From CAZNNH01 sp964574335 (GTDB lineage: Bacteria; Acidobacteriota; Vicinamibacteria; Fen-336), in assembly GCA_964574335.1 (NCBI GenBank), contig CAZNNH010000248.1, forward strand, positions 1 through 6,958: 6,958 nt of DNA. The letters run 5' to 3'. Shown here in pieces: positions 1 to 5,254 of this stretch. The position numbers and the translations under genes were made by a program. The notes under the pieces were generated by a model. It ran no database searches. It was given only the letters and a program-made list of their open reading frames with translations, and was not told where the DNA came from. The stretch's first letter is position 1. The number at the start of each line of letters is the position of its first letter.

Positions 1-14
1 TCGCCGCTATCGAG

Positions 15-84
15 CGGGGGGCTCCCGCCCCCCGATCCCCCGGACCCGAACCCGGGGACTTCCGACATCGCGGCTAGAAGCCGC
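15..84. terminator. Cluster of three short stem-loops, possible end of an upstream transcript
   Basis: Three inverted repeats follow one another. CGGGGGG at 15-21 pairs with CCCCCCG at 28-34 (6-nt loop). CCCCGG at 38-43 pairs with CCGGGG at 52-57. GCGGCT at 70-75 pairs with AGCCGC at 79-84 (loop AGA). None is followed by a T-tract, so this is not a textbook intrinsic terminator. It may end the gene to the left of the window or be a dispersed intergenic repeat. The pairing is seen directly; the role is inferred. No coding frame is convincing in 1-216. Confidence 0.3.
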
Positions 85-126
85 AAGGCATCGACTCTAG
101 CGTAGCCAGGTGGTGGCCCGCCCCGC

Positions 127-200
127 AAGCCCGGCCAGGACCGCAGCCGGCCCCGGCCCGCGGCGCCGGCGGACGCACGCCGCCGTGTCCGGCCGGGCTT
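127..200. repeat. Long imperfect inverted repeat upstream of the SAM hydrolase gene
   Basis: AAGCCCGGCC at 127-136 is the exact reverse complement of GGCCGGGCTT at 191-200. After one unpaired A (137) the pairing continues with GGAC at 138-141 against GTCC at 187-190, giving a 14-bp stem with a single bulge. The enclosed 45 bases are themselves very GC-rich. The right arm ends five bases before the putative -10 box, in the space a -35 box would occupy. It could be a terminator-like barrier to upstream transcription or a protein-binding site. The repeat is certain, the function is not. Confidence 0.5.
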
Positions 201-205
201 GGCGG

Positions 206-211
206 TAGAAT
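206..211 (+). promoter_or_regulatory. Putative -10 box (TAGAAT) for a leaderless SAM hydrolase mRNA
   Basis: TAGAAT is a strong sigma-70 -10 match in a locally very GC-rich setting. It ends five bases before the ATG at 217, so transcription would begin at or within a base or two of the start codon. There is no Shine-Dalgarno between it and the ATG, which fits leaderless translation. No convincing -35 hexamer lies at the right distance. Confidence 0.45.
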
Positions 212-216
212 CCCCC

Positions 217-1041
217 ATGCGCCCGATCGTGGCTCTGCTGACCGACTTCGGCCCGCGCGACTTCTACGTCGGGGCGACCCGCGGCGCGGTGCTGGCCGCC
301 TGCCCCGAGGCCACGCTGGTGGACATCACCCACGAGATCCCGGCCCACGAGGTCCGGGAAGCCGCCTTCTGTCTGGCGGCCGCCCGCCCCGCCTTCCCCC
401 GCGGCACCGTGTTCCTGGCGGTGGTCGACCCCGGCGTCGGCTCCTCCCGTCGCGGGATCGTCGTCGAGGCGGGCGGTCACCGCTTCGTCGCGCCCGACAA
501 CGGGATCCTCAGCCTGGTCTTCGACGACAGCCCCGAGTTTCGCGTCCACCAGATCGCCAATCCCGACTGGTGCCGGGCCGAGGTGTCGCCCACCTTCCAC
601 GGCCGCGACATCTTCGCGCCGGTCGCGGGCCGGCTGGCCTCCGGGGCGGTGATCGGGGAGGTGGGGCCGCTGGTCACGGACCCGGAGCGCTTCGCCCAGC
701 CGGGCGTGGTGTCGGTGGACGGCCGGCAGTGGCAGGGCTCGGTGGTCCACGTCGACCGTTTCGGGAATCTGGTGACCAGCTTCGCGCCGGGTAACCTGAC
801 CCCGATCCTGGAAAGCGTCGCCTTCGATCCCACGGCACTCGTGGTGGTGGTCGAAGGGATGGTCCTTCCGCTGGTGAAGGCCTATGCCGAGGTGGCGCCC
901 GGCGAGCCGTGTGGGCTGGTCGGTGGCAGCGGCCGGCTCGAGGTGGCCGTCAACCAGGGCCACGCCGCCAGGGAGCTCGCGGCGGCGGTCGGGACCCCGG
1001 TCCGGCTGCGAGTGGTCGAGACCCCCGGGCCGACGGGATGA
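217..1041 (+). CDS. SAM hydroxide adenosyltransferase (DUF62 / SAM hydrolase family)
   Basis: This 274-aa protein belongs to the family that uses an activated water/hydroxide to cleave S-adenosylmethionine into adenosine and L-methionine. The fold is shared with fluorinase and chlorinase. Visible marks are the N-terminal LLTDFG (residues 7-12) with FYVGA just after it, VVDPGVGSSRRG (69-80) and PTFHGRDIF (125-133). The Asp-Arg-His set known from this family would be D71, R78 and H128. The C-terminal domain has RFGNLVTS (181-188) and NQGHAA (246-251). Length is typical. An upstream in-frame TTG at 199 exists, but ATG 217 places the conserved LLTDFG where family members start and follows a -10 box without an SD. 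It is probably cytosolic and appears monocistronic, since 129 bases separate it from the next gene. The physiological role of the family is poorly defined; removal of excess SAM is inferred. Family assignment is strong. Confidence 0.93.
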   Translation: MRPIVALLTDFGPRDFYVGATRGAVLAACPEATLVDITHEIPAHEVREAAFCLAAARPAFPRGTVFLAVVDPGVGSSRRGIVVEAGGHRFVAPDNGILSLVFDDSPEFRVHQIANPDWCRAEVSPTFHGRDIFAPVAGRLASGAVIGEVGPLVTDPERFAQPGVVSVDGRQWQGSVVHVDRFGNLVTSFAPGNLTPILESVAFDPTALVVVVEGMVLPLVKAYAEVAPGEPCGLVGGSGRLEVAVNQGHAARELAAAVGTPVRLRVVETPGPTG

Positions 1042-1044
1042 CTG

Positions 1045-1053
1045 TGCTAACAT
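1045..1053 (+). promoter_or_regulatory. Weak extended -10 candidate before the crotonase gene
   Basis: TGC followed by TAACAT (1048-1053) forms an extended -10 element just after the SAM hydrolase stop codon. A transcript from here would have a leader of about 110 nt before the ATG at 1171. I see no acceptable -35 hexamer 16-18 bases upstream, so this rests on the extended -10 alone. The hairpin at 1091-1107 would lie in that leader. Confidence 0.25.
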
Positions 1054-1090
1054 GCCGTCCCAGTAGGTCTCGGTCCTGGCGAGGCTTAGC

Positions 1091-1110
1091 GCCGGCACGC
1101 CGCCGGCTTT
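1091..1110 (+). terminator. Hairpin with short T-run between SAM hydrolase and crotonase genes
   Basis: GCCGGC at 1091-1096 pairs with GCCGGC at 1102-1107 across the loop ACGCC, followed by TTT. The stem is all G-C but short and the T-run is only three bases. It is at best a weak intrinsic terminator of the preceding gene, or a leader hairpin of the next one. Confidence 0.27.
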
Positions 1111-1125
1111 GCCTGCTCGTGAGGT

Positions 1126-1156
1126 GCCCGGCCGGGCGAGACGACGCCGGCCGGGC
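1126..1156. repeat. 12-bp palindrome plus a direct repeat of its core, upstream of the crotonase RBS
   Basis: GCCCGGCCGGGC at 1126-1137 is a perfect palindrome. Its part CCGGCCGGGC (1128-1137) recurs exactly at 1147-1156, nineteen bases on, close to two helical turns. The second copy ends two bases before the GGAGAGG ribosome binding site (1159-1165). Two sites about two turns apart on one DNA face could be a dimeric operator, but GC-rich DNA produces such motifs easily. Confidence 0.4.
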
Positions 1157-1170
1157 CCGGAGAGGTTGTG

Positions 1171-1992
1171 ATGGCTGACGAGGTGGAAAGCACCCAGGAC
1201 GTCGACATCTACGCGTCTCGAAGCCGTGAGTACCGCTTCATCCAGCTCGAGAGCGCGAACGACGTCGCCCGGCTGACGCTCAACCGACCCCCCGCCAACG
1301 TGCTGTCGGTGGAGATGCTCGAGGACCTGAACCACGCCCTCGAGACCCTCGCCTTCGAGCCGGCTGTGAAGCTGGTGGTGCTGAGCGCGGTCGGCCAGTA
1401 CTTCTCGGCAGGCTTCGAGCTGACGGACCACGTTGGGGATCGCGCCTACCTCATGCTCGACAGCTTCAGGCGGGCGTTCGAGAACCTCCTGAAGATCGAC
1501 CGGCCCGTGCTGGCCGTGGTCAAGGGGTCGGCCCTCGGTGCTGGCAGCCTGCTGGTGGCCGGCTGCGACATGGCGCTGGCGGCCGGCAGCGTGAGGCTGG
1601 GTTTCCCCGAGATCAAGGGGGGGGTGTTCAACACCGTGGCGGTGGCGCTGCTGCCGCGGCTGGTCGGCGCCAAGCGGGCCTTCGACCTGATCATGAGCGG
1701 GGCCAGCGTCACCGCAGCCGACGCCGAGCGCCTCGGGCTGATCACCCGGGCGGTCCCGGACGAGAAGCTGCCGGCCGAGGCCGAGGCGCTGATCCAACGG
1801 TTCCAGGAGGCCAGCGGGCCGATCCTCCGGCTGACCCGGAAGGCGATCACCGGCGGCCTCCACCTTCCGTTCGCCGAGGCGGTGGCCCAGGCCGAGGACG
1901 TCTACCTGAACCAGCTCCTCGCCACCGAAGACGTCAAGGAAGGGCTGCGGGCCATCGCCGAGAAGCGCAAGCCGGCCTGGCAGGACCGCTGA
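1171..1992 (+). CDS. Enoyl-CoA hydratase/isomerase (crotonase) family protein with a single active-site Glu
   Basis: This 273-aa crotonase-fold protein acts on an acyl-CoA thioester. Visible are LTLNRPPANVLS (35-46), the first oxyanion-hole segment YFSAG (77-81), the second one ALGAGS (121-126), CDM (132-134) and FPEIKGGVF (145-153). By motif alignment E147 matches the catalytic Glu164 of rat enoyl-CoA hydratase, but the position of Glu144 is L127. A Leu/Glu pair is the arrangement in mitochondrial delta3,delta2-enoyl-CoA isomerase, so an isomerase or a one-Glu hydratase is possible. The PPxNVL start, FSAG...DH and PEIK.GVF also recall cyclohexa-1,5-diene-carbonyl-CoA hydratases; this is recollection, not a search. 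The start is ATG 1171 with GGAGAGG five bases upstream; the GTG at 1168 is too close to that site. It probably forms an operon with the dehydrogenase 7 bases downstream. The family call is firm, the reaction is not. Confidence 0.88.
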   Translation: MADEVESTQDVDIYASRSREYRFIQLESANDVARLTLNRPPANVLSVEMLEDLNHALETLAFEPAVKLVVLSAVGQYFSAGFELTDHVGDRAYLMLDSFRRAFENLLKIDRPVLAVVKGSALGAGSLLVAGCDMALAAGSVRLGFPEIKGGVFNTVAVALLPRLVGAKRAFDLIMSGASVTAADAERLGLITRAVPDEKLPAEAEALIQRFQEASGPILRLTRKAITGGLHLPFAEAVAQAEDVYLNQLLATEDVKEGLRAIAEKRKPAWQDR

Positions 1993-1998
1993 GCGGTC
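1984..1998 (+). promoter_or_regulatory. Perfect hairpin spanning the crotonase stop codon, next to the dehydrogenase start
   Basis: GACCGCT (1984-1990) and AGCGGTC (1992-1998) are perfect inverse complements around G1991. In RNA this gives a 6-bp stem GACCGC/GCGGTC with a three-base loop that is exactly the TGA stop (1990-1992). The ATG of the next gene begins at 2000 and no good Shine-Dalgarno is visible. A ribosome terminating at TGA would melt the stem and could reinitiate at 2000, so translational coupling is a reasonable inference. Confidence 0.45.
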
Positions 1999-1999
1999 G

Positions 2000-3205
2000 A
2001 TGGTCTCGCTCGAGCTGACCCCGGAGCAGGTTGCGGTCGCGAAGATGGCCCGCGACTGGGCCTCCCGCGAGGTCGCGCCCCGCATCCACGACCTGGACCG
2101 TGCCCGCCGCTTCGAACGGGGCTTCCTCGACGACATGGCGAAGCTGCAGTTTCTGGGCATCTGCATCCCCGAGGCGTACGGCGGCGCGGGCCTCGACTAC
2201 GTCAGCCTGGGCCTGGCCTGCGAGGAGCTCGAGTACGTCGACACCCACCTGCGGGTGATCCTGTCGGTCCACGTGGGCCTCAACAGCATGACGCTCCTTT
2301 CGTGGGGGAACGAGGATCAGAAGCGGCGCTTCCTGGTCCCCCAGGCCCGCGGGGAGCGGATCGCCAGCTACGGCCTCACCGAGCCCGATGCCGGCTCCGA
2401 CGCGGTGGGCATCCGCACCACCGCCGTGCGCAAGCGCGATCGCTACGTCCTCAACGGCGAGAAGACCTGGATCAGCCTTGGCGACGTGGCCGACCAGTTC
2501 CTGGTGATCGCCTGGACCGATCCGGAGAAGAAGAAGAGGCGCGACCACAGCGGGCTCAGCGCCTTCATCGTCGAGCGGGAGCGGTCCGGGTTCAGCTCGT
2601 ACTCCATCGAGGAGAAGTGGGGGATCCTGGCCGGAAACACCGGCGGATTCCACATGGGCGACGTCGAGCTGCCCCTCGAGAACCGGCTGGGAGAGGAAGG
2701 CGAGGGCTTCCGGATCGCCATGTTCGCCCTCGAGAACGGTCGCTACACGGTGGCCGCCGGTGCCACCGGCCTGATCCGCGCCTGCCTCGACGCCTCGGTC
2801 GAGTACGCTCGGGAACGGCACACCTTCGGTCAGCCGATCGGACGCCACCAGTTGGTCAAGGAGATGATCGCCGAGATGGTCGCCGACTACGACGCCTCCC
2901 GGCTGCTGTGGCTGCGGGCCGGGTGGCTCAAGAACGTGGGACGGCGCAACACCCGCGAGTCGTCACTGGCCAAGTGGTTCGCCACGGTCAGGAGCGAGCG
3001 GGCCGCCTCGGACTGCGTCCAGATCCACGGAGGCCACGGCTTCTCCGACGAATACCCTGCCGGCAGGTTCTACAGAAACGCCAAGGCGGCCGTGATCTAC
3101 GAGGGCACTCGCGAGGTCCACAAGATCATGCAGGCCGACTACGCGCTGGGTTATCGGGAGGACCGACCCCGGCGGGTCGAGCTGCCCCCCTTCCGGCTGG
3201 CCTAG
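2000..3205 (+). CDS. Acyl-CoA dehydrogenase, glutaryl-CoA dehydrogenase-like residues
   Basis: This 401-aa FAD flavoprotein would oxidise an acyl-CoA to the 2,3-enoyl-CoA and pass electrons to ETF. The N-terminal helical domain opens with LELTPEQ (4-10). YGLTEPDAGSD (124-134) is the FAD/substrate signature of the middle beta domain. RHTFGQPI (273-280) and QIHGGHGF (341-348) belong to the C-terminal domain. E368 in YEGT is the expected catalytic base. R85 in LRVILSVH lines up by motif with Arg94 of human glutaryl-CoA dehydrogenase, which holds the distal carboxylate, and H374 after YEGTREV also matches that clade. A dicarboxyl-CoA substrate is therefore possible. The C-terminal tail QADYALGYR is unlike short-chain enzymes. 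Length is normal. The start at ATG 2000 has no clear SD and lies 7 bases after the crotonase stop, suggesting coupled translation and a joint pathway step. Confidence 0.93.
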   Translation: MVSLELTPEQVAVAKMARDWASREVAPRIHDLDRARRFERGFLDDMAKLQFLGICIPEAYGGAGLDYVSLGLACEELEYVDTHLRVILSVHVGLNSMTLLSWGNEDQKRRFLVPQARGERIASYGLTEPDAGSDAVGIRTTAVRKRDRYVLNGEKTWISLGDVADQFLVIAWTDPEKKKRRDHSGLSAFIVERERSGFSSYSIEEKWGILAGNTGGFHMGDVELPLENRLGEEGEGFRIAMFALENGRYTVAAGATGLIRACLDASVEYARERHTFGQPIGRHQLVKEMIAEMVADYDASRLLWLRAGWLKNVGRRNTRESSLAKWFATVRSERAASDCVQIHGGHGFSDEYPAGRFYRNAKAAVIYEGTREVHKIMQADYALGYREDRPRRVELPPFRLA

Positions 3206-3242
3206 CGATCGTTCTCAGCGGGGCGACTAGATGTTGGGGGCC

Positions 3243-3258
3243 GTGGCTTCGGGGCCAC
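3243..3258 (+). terminator. Short hairpin downstream of the acyl-CoA dehydrogenase
   Basis: GTGGC (3243-3247) pairs with GCCAC (3254-3258) across a six-base loop, and GTT 3233-3235 with AAC 3259-3261 could add a little outside an asymmetric bulge. No T-tract follows. It sits about 40 bases after the stop codon, where a terminator is expected, but support is weak. Nothing else recognisable lies in 3206-3345 apart from a small TGTG-N3-CACA repeat at 3307-3317. Confidence 0.2.
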
Positions 3259-3345
3259 AACCGCCTGCGCCGTGCGAGCGACGTGCCAGCTCCATCGCCG
3301 GGCCAATGTGGGTCACAACTTAGATGGGCGGCCCTCAAATTTCGC

Positions 3346-3374
3346 TTGACATGCCCTGGACCCTCTGCTAGCTT
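3346..3374 (+). promoter_or_regulatory. Sigma-70 promoter for the pilMNOPQ operon
   Basis: TTGACA at 3346-3351 is a perfect -35 box. Exactly 17 bases later is the -10 TAGCTT (3369-3374), preceded by TG at 3366-3367 with one base between, an extended -10. The region is clearly AT-richer than the coding DNA. Transcription would start near 3381, leaving a leader of about 125 nt before pilM. I see no sigma-54 (GG-N10-GC type) element, so housekeeping sigma control is inferred. Confidence 0.72.
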
Positions 3375-3380
3375 CAGGAA

Positions 3381-3505
3381 GCACTTTAACTATTCGGCGT
3401 AAGTTCTTGTAGGTTAAGTCCAGTTCCGAAGCAGGGCGACTTGAGCCGTCGAGCGAATAAGTGGAAGCATCGACCGTTCAACTCAAATGAGTTAGAGAGG
3501 CTCCC
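3381..3505 (+). promoter_or_regulatory. AT-richer 5' leader of pilM with an inverted repeat beside the SD
   Basis: The leader has no ORF of note and is AT-rich for this DNA. ACTTTAAC (3383-3390) can pair, with one bulge, with GTTAAGT (3413-3419). CGAC 3437-3440 can pair with GTCG 3448-3451. AACTCA (3480-3485) and TGAGTT (3488-3493) form a perfect inverted repeat, which as RNA is a 5-bp stem with loop AAAU directly before the ribosome binding site AGAGAGG (3494-3500). I checked by eye for a GEMM c-di-GMP riboswitch and do not recognise one. A regulatory leader is plausible but unproven. Confidence 0.4.
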
Positions 3506-4573
3506 GTGGGTCTTTTCGGAAAGAAGAAGGGGCTCGTCGGCCTGGACATCGGATCGTCCGCGATCAAGGCCGTCGAGCTGAAGGCGACCGGGAAGGGCGG
3601 CGGGGAGTACCAGCTCGTCAACATCGGCCTCGAGGTGATCTCGCCGGAGGCCATCGTCGACGGCGCGATCATGGACGCGGGCTCGGTCATCGACTCGATC
3701 CAGCGCCTTTTCTCGACCCAGAAGATCAAGGCCGGCGATGTCGCTACCAGCGTCTCGGGCAACGCGGTCATCGTCAAGAAGATCAGCCTCCCGCAGATGA
3801 GCCAGGAAGAGCTGGCCGAGTCGATCCACTGGGAGGCCGAGCAGTACATCCCGTTCGACATCCAGGACGTGGCCATCGACTACGAGGTGGTCGAGGGCGA
3901 GGCCGTCGGCGGCAACATGGACGTGCTGCTGGTGGCGGTCAAGAAAGACAAGATCAGCGACTACACCTCGGTGATCAGCCAGTCGGCCAAGGTCCCCCAG
4001 ATCGTGGACGTCGATGTCTTCGCCCTGCAGAACTGCTTCGAGGTCAACTACGGCGTCGACCCGGGAGCGGTGACCGCACTGCTCAACGTGGGCGCCTCGA
4101 TCACCAACATCAACATCATCCGCGGCGCGACCTCGGTCTTCAACCGGGATATTGCGGTGGGCGGCAACCAGTACACCGACGCCATACAGAAGGACCTCAA
4201 CCTCTCCTTCGAGCAGGCCGAGGCGATCAAGCGGGGGGGACAGACCGACGGCGCCAGCGCCGAGAGCGTGGGCCCGATCGTCCAGGCGGTCTCCGAGAAC
4301 ATCGCGATGGAGGTCCAGAAGACCTTCGACTTCTTCAAGGCCACCAGCTCGGAGGATCGGATCGACGCCATCTACCTTTCCGGGGGCTGCGCCAAGATCC
4401 GGGGGCTGAGGGAGCTGTTCGGAGACCGCTTCGAGGCGGGCGTCGAGCTGCTCAACCCCTTCAACGCCATCACGTACAACCCCAAAGACTTCGACCCGGA
4501 CTTCATCGCTGACGTCGGCCCCCAGGCCGCCATCGCGGTCGGGCTGGCGTGTCGAAAGGTGGGCGACCGATGA
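3506..4573 (+). CDS. pilM: Type IV pilus assembly protein PilM (actin-like ATPase)
   Basis: PilM is a cytoplasmic, FtsA/actin-like protein that binds ATP and grips the N-terminal tail of PilN, tying the inner-membrane alignment complex to the pilus motor side. This 355-aa copy has the typical length. It starts MGLFGKKKG, followed by the phosphate-binding loop LVGLDIGSSAIKAVELK (10-26). Other family marks are HWEAEQYIPFD (108-118), DVDVFALQN (168-176), the second nucleotide-site segment LLNVGASITNINII (192-205) and the adenosine-site segment IYLSGGCAKIRGL (289-301). NPFN (317-320) and the C-terminal AAIAVGLA (341-348) are also usual. The start is GTG at 3506, chosen because AGAGAGG lies five bases upstream and the protein then begins like other PilMs. 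Its TGA overlaps the pilN ATG. First gene of the operon. Confidence 0.97.
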   Translation: MGLFGKKKGLVGLDIGSSAIKAVELKATGKGGGEYQLVNIGLEVISPEAIVDGAIMDAGSVIDSIQRLFSTQKIKAGDVATSVSGNAVIVKKISLPQMSQEELAESIHWEAEQYIPFDIQDVAIDYEVVEGEAVGGNMDVLLVAVKKDKISDYTSVISQSAKVPQIVDVDVFALQNCFEVNYGVDPGAVTALLNVGASITNINIIRGATSVFNRDIAVGGNQYTDAIQKDLNLSFEQAEAIKRGGQTDGASAESVGPIVQAVSENIAMEVQKTFDFFKATSSEDRIDAIYLSGGCAKIRGLRELFGDRFEAGVELLNPFNAITYNPKDFDPDFIADVGPQAAIAVGLACRKVGDR

Positions 4574-5217
4574 TCCGCATCAACCTGCTCGCTGCGGAAC
4601 GGCCAACCCAGAAGAAGCAGAAGGCGGAGCGGGCCCCGGGCGCGCTCCAGCTCTACCTGTTCCTCTTCCTGTTTGCAGGAGGCGCTGTCGTCCTCTGCGG
4701 CTTCGGCTGGTTCTTCCAGGAGAACAAGCTCAAGGAGCTCGACGCTCAGATCCAGGCTGCCAACGAGCGGAAGGCGGCCCTCAAGACCGTGGCTGACCAG
4801 GTCGTCCAGATGCAGGCCCGAGAGCGGACCTTCCGGGACAAGGTCAACCTGATCAAGACCCTCCAGGCGAAGCAGTCGGCCCCGGTGCACATGCTCGACG
4901 AGATCTCCAAGTCGTTGCCCGACTTCGTCTGGCTGACCGCCCTGACCCAGAAAGGCGGCTCCCTGACGATGGCCGGCGAGAGCTCCACCCTGACGGCGAT
5001 GGCGGACTTCATCACCGCGCTCCAGGAGGCGGGTACGGAGTGCGGCCAGCCCAACCCGGCCGATCGGAGCAAGTGCTGGTTTCCCGACGTGAGCCTCGGC
5101 TCGAGCACCTCCCGAGCCGAGAACCTGGTTACCTTCAACCTCACCGCGACCTACCGCAGCCTGGAGGAGGCCGCCCAGCAGGCCGCCGCGGCCGCTGCCG
5201 CCGCGGCACAGCAGTAG
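4570..5217 (+). CDS. pilN: Type IV pilus inner-membrane assembly protein PilN
   Basis: PilN is a single-pass inner-membrane protein that pairs with PilO in the periplasm and hands its cytoplasmic tail to PilM. The 215-aa product begins MIRINLLAAERP, the PilM-binding INLL motif. A basic stretch (14-21) is followed by one membrane helix at about 25-48, a coiled-coil segment (50-100) and a small alpha/beta domain ending in FNLTATYR (189-196). The start at ATG 4570 overlaps the pilM stop as ATGA and has AAAGGTGGG at 4555-4563; an upstream in-frame GTG at 4549 would bury the INLL motif and is rejected. Two features are unusual: a periplasmic loop with two cysteines, C158 and C169, that could form a disulfide, and a C-terminal tail of nine alanines flanked by glutamines (203-215). 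Confidence 0.95.
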   Translation: MIRINLLAAERPTQKKQKAERAPGALQLYLFLFLFAGGAVVLCGFGWFFQENKLKELDAQIQAANERKAALKTVADQVVQMQARERTFRDKVNLIKTLQAKQSAPVHMLDEISKSLPDFVWLTALTQKGGSLTMAGESSTLTAMADFITALQEAGTECGQPNPADRSKCWFPDVSLGSSTSRAENLVTFNLTATYRSLEEAAQQAAAAAAAAAQQ

Positions 5218-5254
5218 CGCCTCGGGTGGCAAGGGCAGAGTAGGGGACTAACCG

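Noticed and set aside
217..1041. Fluorinase/chlorinase instead of SAM hydrolase
   Set aside because: The same fold is involved, but the family Asp-Arg-His set of the hydroxide-using enzymes is present and no halogenase neighbourhood is seen. The hydrolase is by far the commoner form.
1617..1624. Run of eight G in the crotonase gene (and seven G at 4233-4239 in pilM) as a frameshift or phase-variation site
   Set aside because: Both reading frames are intact with family motifs on each side, and G runs of this size are common at this GC content.
97..2166. Very long antisense open frame (689 codons)
   Set aside because: It lies opposite two well-recognised genes, and its product is Arg/Gly/Pro/His-rich with no domain. 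Long antisense frames are expected opposite GC-biased third codon positions.
3307..3317. TGTG-N3-CACA repeat as a CRP-type site
   Set aside because: The spacing between half-sites is wrong for the TGTGA-N6-TCACA consensus and the arms are only four bases.
2302..3402. Overlapping + strand frame of 366 codons within the dehydrogenase gene
   Set aside because: It is a shifted-frame shadow of the acyl-CoA dehydrogenase, with an Arg-rich composition and no recognisable family.
3381..3505. GEMM c-di-GMP riboswitch upstream of pilM
   Set aside because: This was considered because pilus genes are known targets, but the conserved GEMM sequence blocks are not visible in the leader.
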